Shown piece by piece: positions 44,213-53,596 of a stretch of 63,265 bases of DNA. Both the position numbers and the translations under genes were made by a program. The notes beneath the pieces were generated by a model, which was not told the origin of the DNA, searched no databases, and saw only the letters and a program-made list of their open reading frames with translations. The DNA is taken from positions 1-63,265 of the IMG/VR virus record IMGVR_UViG_3300009414_000002. One strand, written 5' to 3'. This DNA is from a virus. Each line of letters opens with the position of its first letter. The first letter of the stretch is position 1.

Positions 44213-44728
44213 CTAGAACGGAATGTCGTCGTCGTCGGGTGGTACGATGCCCGGTTGGACCCCGGAAACCGGAGCCGACGGAGATGCTGCACCGGCACCC
44301 GAATTGCCACCGCTATTTGCGTTTGCCGCTCCAAGTGCCAGTCCATCGACTTCTGAATTCGTGAGCCGGTAACATTTTCGGACTTCGTTTCTTGGTTCCC
44401 CTCGAAACTCCGTTTGGCTAACTTGCACCGCAAGCGACTTCCCCATGAATGCCCCGGTGACCGCTTCTTCGGAATCCAGATCGAACTTCTCGGAATGGGA
44501 ACACGCCGAGCAAAACTCTCCCCACATTCCATACGCGGACTCAACCACGGTCAGTCTGTGGAAAACCGAAAGCCCTTTGTTCGGGACACTCAACCGAAGT
44601 GAGTAGTAGTAATTGCCGTTTTTCGACGGCCCTTTCTTGGTAACGTCAGCTACCGTGACAACGTATCTGCCCGTTGGGAGCACATCCGGTATTTGGCTGT
44701 GCCCTTGAGGGTCAAAAATTTGCGACAT
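44213..44728 (-). CDS. Single-stranded DNA-binding protein, DUF669-like
   Basis: 171 aa. Residues 15-110 are an OB-type fold (LPTGRYVVTVADVTKKG, NYYYSLRLSVPNKG). A Gly/Ala/Pro-rich linker then leads to DDDDIPF at the C-terminus, the SSB tip that recruits partner proteins. The CAACAAGGAGG ribosome site lies before it. Confidence 0.75.
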   Translation of the reverse strand: MSQIFDPQGHSQIPDVLPTGRYVVTVADVTKKGPSKNGNYYYSLRLSVPNKGLSVFHRLTVVESAYGMWGEFCSACSHSEKFDLDSEEAVTGAFMGKSLAVQVSQTEFRGEPRNEVRKCYRLTNSEVDGLALGAANANSGGNSGAGAASPSAPVSGVQPGIVPPDDDDIPF

Positions 44729-44803
44729 GATTCTCCTCCTTGTTGCAAAACGTACGCCTTAAAAAACAAACACGAGTCCACGCTCATTCGCGGACGAGTT
44801 TGA

Positions 44804-45610
44804 TTACTCGAGTTCCAATTCTGATTCGCTGTTGGCCTCTTCGGCCTCGACTTTCTTTTTCTTGGGAGCTTTCTTTTTCTTCACTTGGGTTTCGTCTGCT
44901 TTGCGCTCAGACTCCGTTGCGAGTTTCAATGCTTCGTTCATGTCCAGCATCATTATTGGCGGCAAACCCTCGTGGGCCTTGACTATCACCCTGTCGTCAC
45001 TTTTGTCCCAACAAACTTTGTACTCAATTTCGCCGCCAGACCCGGTTTTAAAAGCATACCCGCAAGCGTGAACCATGCCCATCAACTTGCCAACTGACTT
45101 GCGCCCAACCATCTGTGGCCGAACCAAGGTACGCATGGACTCCCCATCAGAATCTTGCGTTTCCTCTGCGAGACAAACATAAACAACACTGACTGGCAAA
45201 TCCCTGAATGCGCGAAACAGGTCAAATGACATATCGATTATTCGGCCCCACTCGGAAATCGATGGCGTAACGTTCTTGCTTGTTGAAAGAACTTGTCGTT
45301 TCGCCATAGACATCACATCGGTCGCACTGTCCAATGCGACTGCGCGAATGCCGTTTTCGATCGCTTTGTCTCTGATTGTCAAATACACCTGACGCAACTC
45401 GTCCCACGTTGTGACTGGGAAAAGAATTGCCTCTGGATTCGACGCCTTCACAGTTGAAATGTGGTGCCGTTCGCTCAGAACAACGGCAACGTTTGTGATT
45501 TTTGAAACGGAAGTTGTTTTGCCAACACCACTGTGACCAAACAAAACGAAATTTCTCTTTGTTGAACCTTCGTGGTTGCCTGCGCTGACAAATTCAAGAT
45601 AGTTACTCAC
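44804..45610 (-). CDS. RecA-like ATPase, Sak4-type recombinase
   Basis: 268 aa. Walker A FVLFGHSGVGKTTSV at about residues 22-36; Walker B-like GIRAVALDSATDV. Phage Sak4/AAA_24 proteins are annealing recombinases that act with an SSB; the SSB-like gene lies just downstream. The Lys/Glu-rich C-terminus is low complexity. Confidence 0.72.
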   Translation of the reverse strand: MSNYLEFVSAGNHEGSTKRNFVLFGHSGVGKTTSVSKITNVAVVLSERHHISTVKASNPEAILFPVTTWDELRQVYLTIRDKAIENGIRAVALDSATDVMSMAKRQVLSTSKNVTPSISEWGRIIDMSFDLFRAFRDLPVSVVYVCLAEETQDSDGESMRTLVRPQMVGRKSVGKLMGMVHACGYAFKTGSGGEIEYKVCWDKSDDRVIVKAHEGLPPIMMLDMNEALKLATESERKADETQVKKKKAPKKKKVEAEEANSESELELE

Positions 45611-45630
45611 GTCAACACCTCCTAGTGCCG

Positions 45631-46083
45631 TTAGTTCGTTTCAGTTTCGCTTTCATCCGTTTCGCTTTCATCCGTTTCGGGAATAAGCGGAACCCCAACA
45701 TCTCCATCGCCAACCAAGCTCAGTTTCATCCCAACCGACTGGGATATCTCTTCTGCCATTTTTTCCTTCTCTTCGTCGTCCAACCCATCGACTAGCATAT
45801 CCAGAACGTTTTTGAGGTTCTCCGCGTCCTTGTTGGCTGGGTCGTCCAACAAGCCCGCCACGGCACCCAACGGGAACAGTGCCGACATGAGGAGTTCCAA
45901 GTCAGCTATGTCGCTGATCGGCATCCGTTCAGCCGGCAATTCAGCCAGCATTTTCAAATAATTGTAAATTGCCTTCCCAATGAGAAAGTTTCCCCTTGGG
46001 CTGTTTGCAATTTGTCTTGCTTTGAACACGTCGTCCGTCTCTCCCGGCAAGCGGTCTACAACCGGCCCTTGCATGATTGCCAC
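45631..46083 (-). CDS. Hypothetical acidic protein with terminal repeat
   Basis: 150 aa. The helical body ends in an acidic tail encoded by two tandem 15-bp repeats (45645-45674), giving DESETDESETE. No family was recognised. It overlaps no neighbour and sits between the Sak4-like and 95-aa genes. Confidence 0.55.
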   Translation of the reverse strand: MAIMQGPVVDRLPGETDDVFKARQIANSPRGNFLIGKAIYNYLKMLAELPAERMPISDIADLELLMSALFPLGAVAGLLDDPANKDAENLKNVLDMLVDGLDDEEKEKMAEEISQSVGMKLSLVGDGDVGVPLIPETDESETDESETETN

Positions 46084-46084
46084 G

Positions 46085-46372
46085 TTACACCTCCTCTTCG
46101 TCTAGCTCAGCGATGGTTTGTTCGCCAAGCGCATAGTCCGCTGTATTGACCAGCGCAAGCCTCAGGTCCGAATGGACTTCCTCTAAAAGTCCCGAATCAG
46201 GTCGCTTGTTTCTCGCTCCCAATGGAGTGATTTTAGTCGCTGATTCAGCAAGTGCGTGTGTGATTACATTGGACAGGGCAACTGCCTGACCGAGCGAGAG
46301 CTGCAAGTGTATTTTTTGTTGTTTCATATCAATGTCAAAAATTCGTTTCTCTAGTCCAGCTAAAGCTGCCAC
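46085..46372 (-). CDS. Hypothetical helical protein
   Basis: 95 aa. Residues 15-45 (MKQQKIHLQLSLGQAVALSN) and an acidic end. Tightly spaced between the nuclease and the acidic protein, in the same operon. Not recognised. Confidence 0.5.
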   Translation of the reverse strand: MAALAGLEKRIFDIDMKQQKIHLQLSLGQAVALSNVITHALAESATKITPLGARNKRPDSGLLEEVHSDLRLALVNTADYALGEQTIAELDEEEV

Positions 46373-46380
46373 ATGATCTC

Positions 46381-47529
46381 CTAAAACGGTGCTGGCGCAA
46401 TACCGGAAGTTGATTCCTGCTGAATTTCAACGGGACCTTCCCCTCCGATTTCATTGAACATCAATTGGATTCTCTCTTCATCATCTATGCCCCCGTATGG
46501 ATCTACGCAAATGTCCAGAAATTCGCACCTGCGCCCCAACGGATTGCATTGATTCGTGCTTCGACGCCAAGCGTTTGCTTCGTGACCGGCATCGATTTCT
46601 TTGGTCACCGCAACGGCATCACTCAACCATTGTTCGATGACGGAACTTTGCGGTTGAGTATCCACGCGGAACAAAAACGCATCGCCTTTCTTCGACAACA
46701 TCGCAAGCTGGTCTTCGTAATCAGTGAACACTTGGTTTGCATCGCGCAACGCATTCGTGAAAACCTTGTACGTCGTATCGCACGACGCTTTGGAAATGGT
46801 TCCGTTTTTCAAAACCTTGGGAACCGATGGGATCTTTTTCCGAAGGAAGTTGTACAAAAATCCAATTTGGGGAGCTTTGTCTTTGAACTCTGCCAATTTG
46901 TTCCGGTCAACAGATATTGAAATGTCGTCGCTGTCGGAATACATGGCAGTCCGAATGGCGTACAGGTACGCCCACGATTGAGGGGACATTTCGTAAGTGC
47001 GCTTGGCCGCTTGCGGCGAATACGCGGCAGTTGTTTTGTGGTCAATGACAATGATCCTGTTCGATGATGGCTCGTACACAAGCAAATCGATTGCCCCAGT
47101 CAACCTCCACCCCGGGGCAAGGGTGTTTGAAAGCGGGATGTCGAACACAACTTCCGTTCCAAGAATCACCCAGTCCCCCATGTCCCCTTGATACTTGTCT
47201 ATGTATCGAGACATCATGCTTCTTGCGAGTTCAGATGCTTTTTCGATGGCTTCTTCGTCAAATGACACTTGGTCTTGCAAACCCTCTTGCTCGCATTCGG
47301 ACAACTTTTTGGACATCCCTTCTTCCCACTCAGTGATGAGTCCTTCGTGTATGAAGTTGCCTTTGTAAAACTCTTCCAAACATGAGTGGACCAGCGTGCC
47401 AAACACCAACGGCATTTTCGGGGCCTTGGGTCGAAGCCGTCGGACACGGGAGTAGTAATACTTCCGTGGGCATTCGCAAAACGATACCATTGTGCTGTTT
47501 GACAGTATTTTGAATTGGTGGTCACTCAC
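46381..47529 (-). CDS. PD-(D/E)XK exonuclease, Cas4/RecB-like
   Basis: 382 aa from a GTG at 47529. MVSFCECPRKYYY is the typical entry motif, LTGAIDLLVYEPSSNRIIVI and DHKTTAAYSP supply the D...DxK site, and QCNPLGRRCEFLDIC supplies further Cys for an iron-sulfur cluster. Likely a 5'-3' or recombination exonuclease partner of the Sak4-like ATPase. It ends in APAPF. An alternative start is the ATG at 47559. Confidence 0.82.
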   Translation of the reverse strand: MSDHQFKILSNSTMVSFCECPRKYYYSRVRRLRPKAPKMPLVFGTLVHSCLEEFYKGNFIHEGLITEWEEGMSKKLSECEQEGLQDQVSFDEEAIEKASELARSMMSRYIDKYQGDMGDWVILGTEVVFDIPLSNTLAPGWRLTGAIDLLVYEPSSNRIIVIDHKTTAAYSPQAAKRTYEMSPQSWAYLYAIRTAMYSDSDDISISVDRNKLAEFKDKAPQIGFLYNFLRKKIPSVPKVLKNGTISKASCDTTYKVFTNALRDANQVFTDYEDQLAMLSKKGDAFLFRVDTQPQSSVIEQWLSDAVAVTKEIDAGHEANAWRRSTNQCNPLGRRCEFLDICVDPYGGIDDEERIQLMFNEIGGEGPVEIQQESTSGIAPAPF

Positions 47530-47983
47530 TTGATGACCCCGCTTCGGTTCCAGTTCCATCGCAACCAACGCACGTTGTATTGTGAGCTTGTGCTGGATCA
47601 CGTTCCCCGCGAATCTCTGCGGAACCGTCTGTCCAACCAGAACCACCGCAAATCCGGCAATCGTTAGTGGACTTTACAGCGGACGTTGGCCTCAACTCCT
47701 CAAGCGCAATGCTTGGGTTTATGAGCTTGAACGGCCCATCCATGCCGAAAGCCGCCGCGATGGTACACAGTGTCTTGACCGTGATGTTTTCGCTTTGATT
47801 CATAATCCTCGACATCCCGCTCGTGGATAGCCCGTTTTCGGCGCAAAACCCGCGAAGGGACTGATTCCTAAGCGTCAACGACAAACTGATTCTTTCGCTC
47901 AAGGTCGCCATCAAATTGTCAGTCATTACCGAAGCCGCACTTTCATGCTTTCGGTCGTGATCTACGTCAAAATTGTCTTGCAT
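47522..47983 (-). CDS. XRE-type regulator with C-terminal zinc ribbon
   Basis: 153 aa. Residues 25-95 form a Cro/CI-like helix-turn-helix (LRGFCAENGLSTSGMSRIM; ITVKTLCTIAAAFG). The C-terminus has CRICGGSGW and CVGCDGTG, a DnaJ-type zinc ribbon. Probably binds operator DNA to control the leftward operon. Fusion of HTH with a zinc ribbon is uncommon. Confidence 0.65.
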   Translation of the reverse strand: MQDNFDVDHDRKHESAASVMTDNLMATLSERISLSLTLRNQSLRGFCAENGLSTSGMSRIMNQSENITVKTLCTIAAAFGMDGPFKLINPSIALEELRPTSAVKSTNDCRICGGSGWTDGSAEIRGERDPAQAHNTTCVGCDGTGTEAGSSSE

Positions 47984-47991
47984 ACTTCCTC

Positions 47992-49566
47992 CTATTCACC
48001 CAAAACCAGATCCAGTGCGCCTGAATCGTTGTTCAAGGTTCCTTTCCAAGTTTTGTCTGCCAACTTATCGATGGTTTGTTCCCACCCGCTCGACGCACCA
48101 ATCAAAACCCCGTAGCACGTCACTTCATGCTGTTCCCTAAATTGACGCCAAAGTGTTTCGCAATCTTCGTCAATGTCACACTCTCCATCCGTTATGAATA
48201 TGATATCTGCTCGTTTGAATTCGTTTGGTCGGTCGGTTGTTTCTTGTTCACGGTCGCTGTATTGCCCTCGCGACAAAATTTCCATCGAACTGATCAATGG
48301 TCTTTCCCACGAAGTTCCCCCGCCTGAAAACGTGCGGACAATATCCAGCATCGAATTCATTTTGGCTTGTTGGCTGTCGCCCTTCACGACGAAGCGTGTC
48401 AGTTGAACTTCTCCATCGAACAACACGGCTGCAAACGGACGGTTCTGTGAAACCGCTTTGTGCATGAGCGCAAACGCCATTGCTTTCGACCAAATTTCCC
48501 TGTGACCATCCATCGAACCAGATACGTCCACGCACGCAATGATTGGTCCCTTCCCAAGCGTTTCTCTGTCTTTCAGCGACCATTGCAAAAGCTGTTTTTC
48601 AACGTACTTCGACATGAACAACGCTTTGAGTTCTTTTTTGTTCGCCCATGCGTACTGGTGCGGCAAAAGCCGACGGAACTCGGCACCAAGTTCCACGTCA
48701 TCGATTTCCGCTGTACTTGCGCGGGCCTTGGTAGCGCGTTTGGTTCCATCGATTCGAATGAAACGACCTGCAAGATTCATTATTTCAGCAAACTTGTGAT
48801 CGTCCATGACGCGCTTTGCGAGGGCGATTCTTTCTTGAGCAGATACTTTTGTGATTTGACCGGATGAGTCTCCCCATCCCATCACTTCGGCCAACTTCTG
48901 CTCTTCGTCGATTTTCTCTTCTGCATCATTCGCAGCAGAACGAATCGCTGTTCTCAAAGCCGATTCATCTATTGAAGCATTGAATTCGTCCAATTCCTTA
49001 TCTATCCGGTCGGCTTTGTGCATGGCGCACCGGACTCCAGTTTCCAATTGTTCAAGTTCACCCGGGTCGTTCCCGCTGTATTCGGACAGCGCATCTTTTG
49101 CGTCGTCAATTTCGTCAGCAGCTTTGCCGAGATCCATGTTGTCGTTTGGTGCTGGTATGTTGCGTAGCACTTGTTCCGCAATGACCGACGCCGCCATTCC
49201 CGCGAAGACCTTATCCCCGCGTGTCCGGCTTATCAGCGGCTCCCATTGTCGGACCGATTGCGCCGCATCATGCGCCACCCGTGCCCAATGCGATTGCTTT
49301 GGAAGCTCCGGGTTTTCCAATGGGTTGTCAGATGAATACAACCGTTGAAACAACTCACGGTAAAACGCCTCCAACCCCGGGAGTCGCTCTTGTTCTTCCT
49401 CATACGGAACCGGCATTGCAAGACCCGACTTGATGAGGTTTTTGTACTGATAGCGGGACCATTTCAACGCCCGATGAACTTGGTCTTCCGTGTCAGCAAG
49501 CAACCATTCGTCATCGGTATTGGACGGCCTGAGATTGATTGTTCTTTCGTTTGTTGATTCACTCAT
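47992..49566 (-). CDS. VWA-domain protein (ViaA-like)
   Basis: 524 aa. The C-terminal VWA domain contains IIACVDVSGSMDGHREI, the MIDAS motif, and DIIFITDGECDIDED. The N-terminal 330 residues are helical. Together with the MoxR-type ATPase encoded upstream it forms a RavA-ViaA-like pair, which remodels protein complexes. Targets in phage infection are unknown. Confidence 0.82.
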   Translation of the reverse strand: MSESTNERTINLRPSNTDDEWLLADTEDQVHRALKWSRYQYKNLIKSGLAMPVPYEEEQERLPGLEAFYRELFQRLYSSDNPLENPELPKQSHWARVAHDAAQSVRQWEPLISRTRGDKVFAGMAASVIAEQVLRNIPAPNDNMDLGKAADEIDDAKDALSEYSGNDPGELEQLETGVRCAMHKADRIDKELDEFNASIDESALRTAIRSAANDAEEKIDEEQKLAEVMGWGDSSGQITKVSAQERIALAKRVMDDHKFAEIMNLAGRFIRIDGTKRATKARASTAEIDDVELGAEFRRLLPHQYAWANKKELKALFMSKYVEKQLLQWSLKDRETLGKGPIIACVDVSGSMDGHREIWSKAMAFALMHKAVSQNRPFAAVLFDGEVQLTRFVVKGDSQQAKMNSMLDIVRTFSGGGTSWERPLISSMEILSRGQYSDREQETTDRPNEFKRADIIFITDGECDIDEDCETLWRQFREQHEVTCYGVLIGASSGWEQTIDKLADKTWKGTLNNDSGALDLVLGE

Positions 49567-49575
49567 TGAACCACC

Positions 49576-50775
49576 TCAATCCAATCCGCGACCACGAAAA
49601 ATCTCGTGGTTCAGCCGTTCTTGCAAATCAGTCCACATTTGGCGAATGCCGCCAATCAGCGTGTCAACCGAACCCGATACCCGGTCTTGCCGTGACGAAA
49701 TCACCGATGCTTGCTTTCCGATGTTCTCTAGTTGCTCCAATATGGTGGACCCACCATCCAAAAATTCAGCGCGACTCTCTTTCGGGTTTGGAAGCTGTGA
49801 AACCAGTTCCTTCGCGGCGTCATACAACTCCTGCACTTCGTTCAAGACCGGATTGGCGATTTTGCTGACTACACGGACGATGGTTGGCTTGTCTTCTGGT
49901 TTTCCCCAAAGGAGGTCTGCCAAAATTTCGAACGATTCAACTTCCAGTTTGCCGTACCCGGACAAGACCGAATGCGCCGCCAGAATTGGTACGGTTTGTC
50001 TCCAACGCCTATCGCTGTACTCCAAACCTTCGTTCTTCAGCGCCTCGCTAATTTCAATCAGCGCGTCTTCAAATTCATCGTTGTCGTTTTCAAGGAACGC
50101 GGCGACTTTCGACCGAAGCTCTTCGAGTGATTTCGATGAAAGCGTGCATTGTGGATTGGGTGCTGGTCCGAACACGATTCGTTTTCTGTCAGCCGGATCT
50201 CCAGCCCACTTCACGTTGAGTCGAACCATGAACCTGTCGTAAATGGCATTCAACGTGTCGTCTTCTGGGAGTTCGTTCGATGCAGTGATCATCGTTTCCA
50301 GCGGAACGTCCTCGACAACCAACCCGTTGTGAAACTTGCGTTCGTTGACCACACATAGGAGCGTATTCAACAATGCGTGATTGCACTTCCACACTTCATC
50401 CAAAAGAACGACCTCGCACGTTGGAAGGTACCCTTCCGTTTTGCGATAAAACTCGTCGTTCATCAGCTTGGTGACGCTGTACGGACCAAGCACTTCATCT
50501 GGCAGCGTTGTTTTGGATACGAGGTACTCGAAATACGTTTTCCCGAGTGCCTTCGCGATTGCCCTCGCAAGCATTGACTTTGCAGTGCCCGGTGGGCCGA
50601 GGATGAAAACGTGCTCTTTTGCCAGAAATGCCGCCATTATTGCGACAATTTCACTGCGCCGGTCCACGAAGTGCTTGTCGAACTCATTTATGAATTCGAT
50701 CACTTCAACTTGGCAATCTTCTGGTTGTTCGCTTTGCTCGGTTCCGTCGATACTGACAATTGTTGCGTCCGTCAT
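49576..50775 (-). CDS. MoxR-family AAA ATPase (RavA-like)
   Basis: 399 aa. FILGPPGTAKSMLARAIA is Walker A; GYLPTCEVVLLDEVWKCNHA is Walker B; LNTLLCVVNERKFHNG and MITASNELPEDD are sensor 1 regions, all like RavA. The C-terminal helical part matches RavA-type length. The gene is next to the VWA gene (10-base gap). The extended ribosome site CAACAAGGAGG precedes it. Confidence 0.85.
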   Translation of the reverse strand: MTDATIVSIDGTEQSEQPEDCQVEVIEFINEFDKHFVDRRSEIVAIMAAFLAKEHVFILGPPGTAKSMLARAIAKALGKTYFEYLVSKTTLPDEVLGPYSVTKLMNDEFYRKTEGYLPTCEVVLLDEVWKCNHALLNTLLCVVNERKFHNGLVVEDVPLETMITASNELPEDDTLNAIYDRFMVRLNVKWAGDPADRKRIVFGPAPNPQCTLSSKSLEELRSKVAAFLENDNDEFEDALIEISEALKNEGLEYSDRRWRQTVPILAAHSVLSGYGKLEVESFEILADLLWGKPEDKPTIVRVVSKIANPVLNEVQELYDAAKELVSQLPNPKESRAEFLDGGSTILEQLENIGKQASVISSRQDRVSGSVDTLIGGIRQMWTDLQERLNHEIFRGRGLD

Positions 50776-50810
50776 GGACTCCTCCTTGTTGCACTTCAAA
50801 TTCCGATGGG

Positions 50811-51116
50811 TCAATCAACTCGCCAGCCCTCATCGAAAAGTTTGTCTGCAGTAACCGGTCTCGACAACGCTGAAACCGCTTCATGCGAGTCCAGCGTTCC
50901 GTAAATGTTTGCTCCTTCCAAAATGCCTAGCTTGAAGCCGCCACCTTGCGTTTTCATGAAATTGGAAACCAAAACAGCGGTGACTGGGAGTTCCAGACCA
51001 CCTTCCGAAACTTTCTTGAGTGGGCAACACGCGATCCCGTTGAATTTGAACTTCCAACGCAATGGATTTTTCATCCACCCAACGTGCCTGTCTTTGTTCG
51101 AAGACAAAATGAACAT
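50811..51116 (-). CDS. Hypothetical protein
   Basis: 101 aa, beta-rich, with the segment GWMKNPLRWKFKFNGIACC. Start at 51116 after GGAGGTTCA. The 35-base gap to the MoxR gene suggests co-transcription. No family was recognised. Confidence 0.55.
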   Translation of the reverse strand: MFILSSNKDRHVGWMKNPLRWKFKFNGIACCPLKKVSEGGLELPVTAVLVSNFMKTQGGGFKLGILEGANIYGTLDSHEAVSALSRPVTADKLFDEGWRVD

Positions 51117-51223
51117 TGAACCTCCAAAAACGGGATGGGACTGCTCTGAAGCGGCAAAAGTATTAAAAATAACACAACAAAACAGCCCCACCCCTACCGA
51201 CAACAGCGCGAACAACGCTGTAT

Positions 51224-52234
51224 CTAAAACGGTGCCGACGCGAGGTTTCGCTGAACAACATCTATCGGTTGTTCATTCTTCAAAACCTTGCCCAACTCAT
51301 CCATGACACGCTGCGTAGCGTTTACCATGTTTTTTTGTTCGACACCAAGAACGGTTGCCCACATTTTGGACTGATTCATCAGTTCCTCTGCGCGGGTAAT
51401 CCTTTTCTGTAGTGTGGAATCACGCGGGGCATCTACCCACTCTTCGACCTCCTCTTTGAGCTTTCGCAACTTTGTCGCGATGTCCTCTTCTGCCGACTCG
51501 GCAACCCATTCGCGCATCGCTTTTGTGTCAACGATTGGAATGAGGTTTATTCGACCACCGAGTGCGGCAATTGCGCTTCGGAGTGCAATCAAACCGGGAC
51601 CACCGCCCATCCTGACGAACCGTTGACCCCGCTGGACCGGAATCGACCCGAGCGCGATAAGCTCATTCTTGATGAATGTTCCAACCGTTTGAGTCGCGAA
51701 CGTGTCTTCTGCGGTCCTGCGGTCAATCAGTTCCTTGGCGTGTGAAAACACAAAACGTACGCGCTCCAAAAACGACACTTCGTCACCTGTGGACGTTGTT
51801 TCGTTCGAAGTTGGGTCCATGTTGATGCATGCTCTCCCGTTGATGATGGAAACCAAAAGTCTGCCAACCCTGCTATGGGCGTCATTTTCCCGGTCGTACT
51901 CATGCAACGAGTACATCGTGTAAAGCGATGTTTTGTCCGCAACTTCGAGCCGAAGACGCTGCGATTTCGGAAGTGCGTTGACTGCCTCGCTCACACTTCG
52001 TTCTGCCCACGTCAGCTTGCTTGGAGCTTTCGGTATGGCAGATTCGAAATGAGGACAATGGGTGGTCAACTCTTCTTCAAAACGAGCGGCGGTTGGCTCA
52101 ATACCGCGAAGGTTGTACCCAACGAGGTGACCGAGGATCACTAAGTCCTTAACGTCTCCGATGAGCGCGTCAAGTTGACTTTGCGTATCGACAACCGCTG
52201 GGTGTTCACTCTTGCTGGCATTGGACTCTGGCAT
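51224..52234 (-). CDS. DUF6744-like phage protein, first large gene of the leftward replication operon
   Basis: 336 aa, starting after AAGGAGGTGTTTC. The segment QRGQRFVRMGGGPGLIALRS and a C-terminal coiled-coil (LRKLKEEVEEW) loosely resemble DUF6744-type phage proteins; function unknown. The end is SAPF, like an SSB tip. Upstream is a 1.1-kb noncoding control region. Confidence 0.55.
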   Translation of the reverse strand: MPESNASKSEHPAVVDTQSQLDALIGDVKDLVILGHLVGYNLRGIEPTAARFEEELTTHCPHFESAIPKAPSKLTWAERSVSEAVNALPKSQRLRLEVADKTSLYTMYSLHEYDRENDAHSRVGRLLVSIINGRACINMDPTSNETTSTGDEVSFLERVRFVFSHAKELIDRRTAEDTFATQTVGTFIKNELIALGSIPVQRGQRFVRMGGGPGLIALRSAIAALGGRINLIPIVDTKAMREWVAESAEEDIATKLRKLKEEVEEWVDAPRDSTLQKRITRAEELMNQSKMWATVLGVEQKNMVNATQRVMDELGKVLKNEQPIDVVQRNLASAPF

Positions 52235-53070
52235 GAAACACCTCCTTGTTTTCACTGCCCTTGTTCTTTGTCGCCATGCCGGGATTGCCGACACCCCGAT
52301 ATGTTCGCACGGGTGGATAGATAATGCAACCATAAAACAACGTTTATGTGAAAAAAAACAAAATCGTCGTGACGCAAAGCAATTGCATGAGGGTCGCGTT
52401 TTTGTCCATTGGTGCGACCGGGTGGGCGCGTTGCACCCGACGCCGTTGCTTGGACAGTGCTTTAAAGACCGGTTTTTCCTCATGGAATCGCGGTTGTAGA
52501 CTGGGTGGGGTAGGGTTTTGAAAACGCCGGGTTTCTGGTAAAAAGACTCCAGAGGGTCTCCAGCAAGGAATTAGCTGTTTTGTGCCGTTCATTCCCAACC
52601 AAATTCCTACTATTCCTTCTCCATGAGATGGGTTTGTACGACGTTCGATGTGCTTCGGTCGCAGATAATGGATGTTGCTGTGTGCGGCACTCAGGTCATT
52701 TTGGCAATCATGTTAGCGGGGATGAGGAAACTTTTTGGATCTGAAAGCATGAATTCTTTATTCAGCAATGGTTGTTAAAGACTCACACGTAGTGGTCTGA
52801 TCCGTTTAAGCCTCAACGAAGCTTTAACTACGGAGCTACGCTTTGAGGTCTTTTCCAAAGTTTCGAATTCAAGTCCAGTTTCGCGAGTCAGCCTACTCAA
52901 TTGCTAAACTTAACGGCTGCTGAAAGAAATGAATGAAATCTGGGCCGCCGTCCTCTTATTTGTGGCTCGACCTCTTTCTTCGCTGAGCGCTGTTTGGTGA
53001 AGCTTGCTCGAGTGTAATTCGAAAAGGCTGGTTGGAGTCCCAATCTTGCAACACCTGCTGTAAATCAATT

Positions 53071-53090
53071 CTGTACTGTACTGTTCTGTT
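53071..53090. repeat. CTGTACTGTACTGTTCTGTT, inverse of the 3059 repeat
   Basis: The reverse complement contains ACAGAACAGTACAG, identical to 3064-3077. Nearby, 53120-53131 shares CCGTATCGA with the palindrome at 3028. The paired motifs in two control regions suggest a common regulator. Confidence 0.5.
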
Positions 53091-53141
53091 CCGCCCGCGG
53101 TCGCTATCGGTGGGGTATCTATACCGTATCGAGGATGAATC

Positions 53142-53175
53142 TTGGCACGCAGGCGAGATTGGCACGGAGGCGAGA
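53142..53175. repeat. Two tandem 17-bp repeats TTGGCACG(C/G)AGGCGAGA
   Basis: Adjacent copies with one difference. Each begins with TTGGCACG, the -24 element of sigma-54 promoters, but no -12 GC follows at the right distance, so these are probably protein-binding repeats rather than promoters. Confidence 0.5.
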
Positions 53176-53323
53176 CAATTTTACAAATCGGAGGTATAAC
53201 TGGACGACATCATTCGCTGCAGTTTGGCGGTTGGTGGGTCAACGGCGTCTGCGGTACCCCATTCCCCGAAAGCCGTGGTCGTCGTTGATTTTTTGGATCT
53301 TGACTTGGCTGAGTCCAACATGG

Positions 53324-53346
53324 TACGCTACGAAACGTAGCGTACG
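53324..53346. promoter_or_regulatory. Perfect 10-bp inverted repeat
   Basis: GTACGCTACG-AAA-CGTAGCGTAC. No T-tract follows on either strand, so a protein-binding dyad or RNA hairpin is more likely than a terminator. It lies eight bases past the stop of the 53354 gene. Confidence 0.5.
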
Positions 53347-53353
53347 AAATTGG

Positions 53354-53596
53354 CTATCGACGGGCGTTTCTTTCGCTTGTCCAATTCGAATGCGCTCTAT
53401 CAATCACAAATTGAACGCTGACATTTTCCGAGTCGCACAAATGGAAAAGGTCGGTCACCAAATCGATGATCAAGTCCACCGCGGTTGGGGATTTCTGGGG
53501 CCTCGTTTGCGATTTGCTGTATGCCCTTAATATCTTCGATGCCGTTCGGGACACGGCTTTCACCGCACCAGTCAACTCCATGTTGGGTCGCTCCAT
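53354..53596 (-). CDS. Small phage protein, leftward early
   Basis: 80 aa. AVDLIIDLVTDLFHLCDSEN and VQFVIDRAHSNWTSE are a pattern shared by many small phage proteins (helical, Asp/His-rich). GGAGG lies ten bases before the ATG. It precedes the replication operon on the same strand. Function unknown. Confidence 0.65.
   Translation of the reverse strand: MERPNMELTGAVKAVSRTASKILRAYSKSQTRPQKSPTAVDLIIDLVTDLFHLCDSENVSVQFVIDRAHSNWTSERNARR

Larger units (their letters stand above)
52235..53353. other. 1.1-kb noncoding control region before the replication operon
   Basis: No convincing gene. The sequence just upstream of 52234 is AT-rich (TATCTATCC and T-rich runs on the leftward strand) and likely holds its promoter. 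It contains hairpin CCTCAACG ... CTTTGAGG followed by TCTTTT (52811-52854), repeats at 53071-53090 and 53142-53175, and a 10-bp perfect stem at 53324-53346. It may include the replication origin. Confidence 0.45.

Noticed and set aside
53135-53530. Open frame of 131 residues on the plus strand
   Set aside because: Arg/Trp-rich, no ribosome site, lies over repeats, and overlaps the better 53354 gene.
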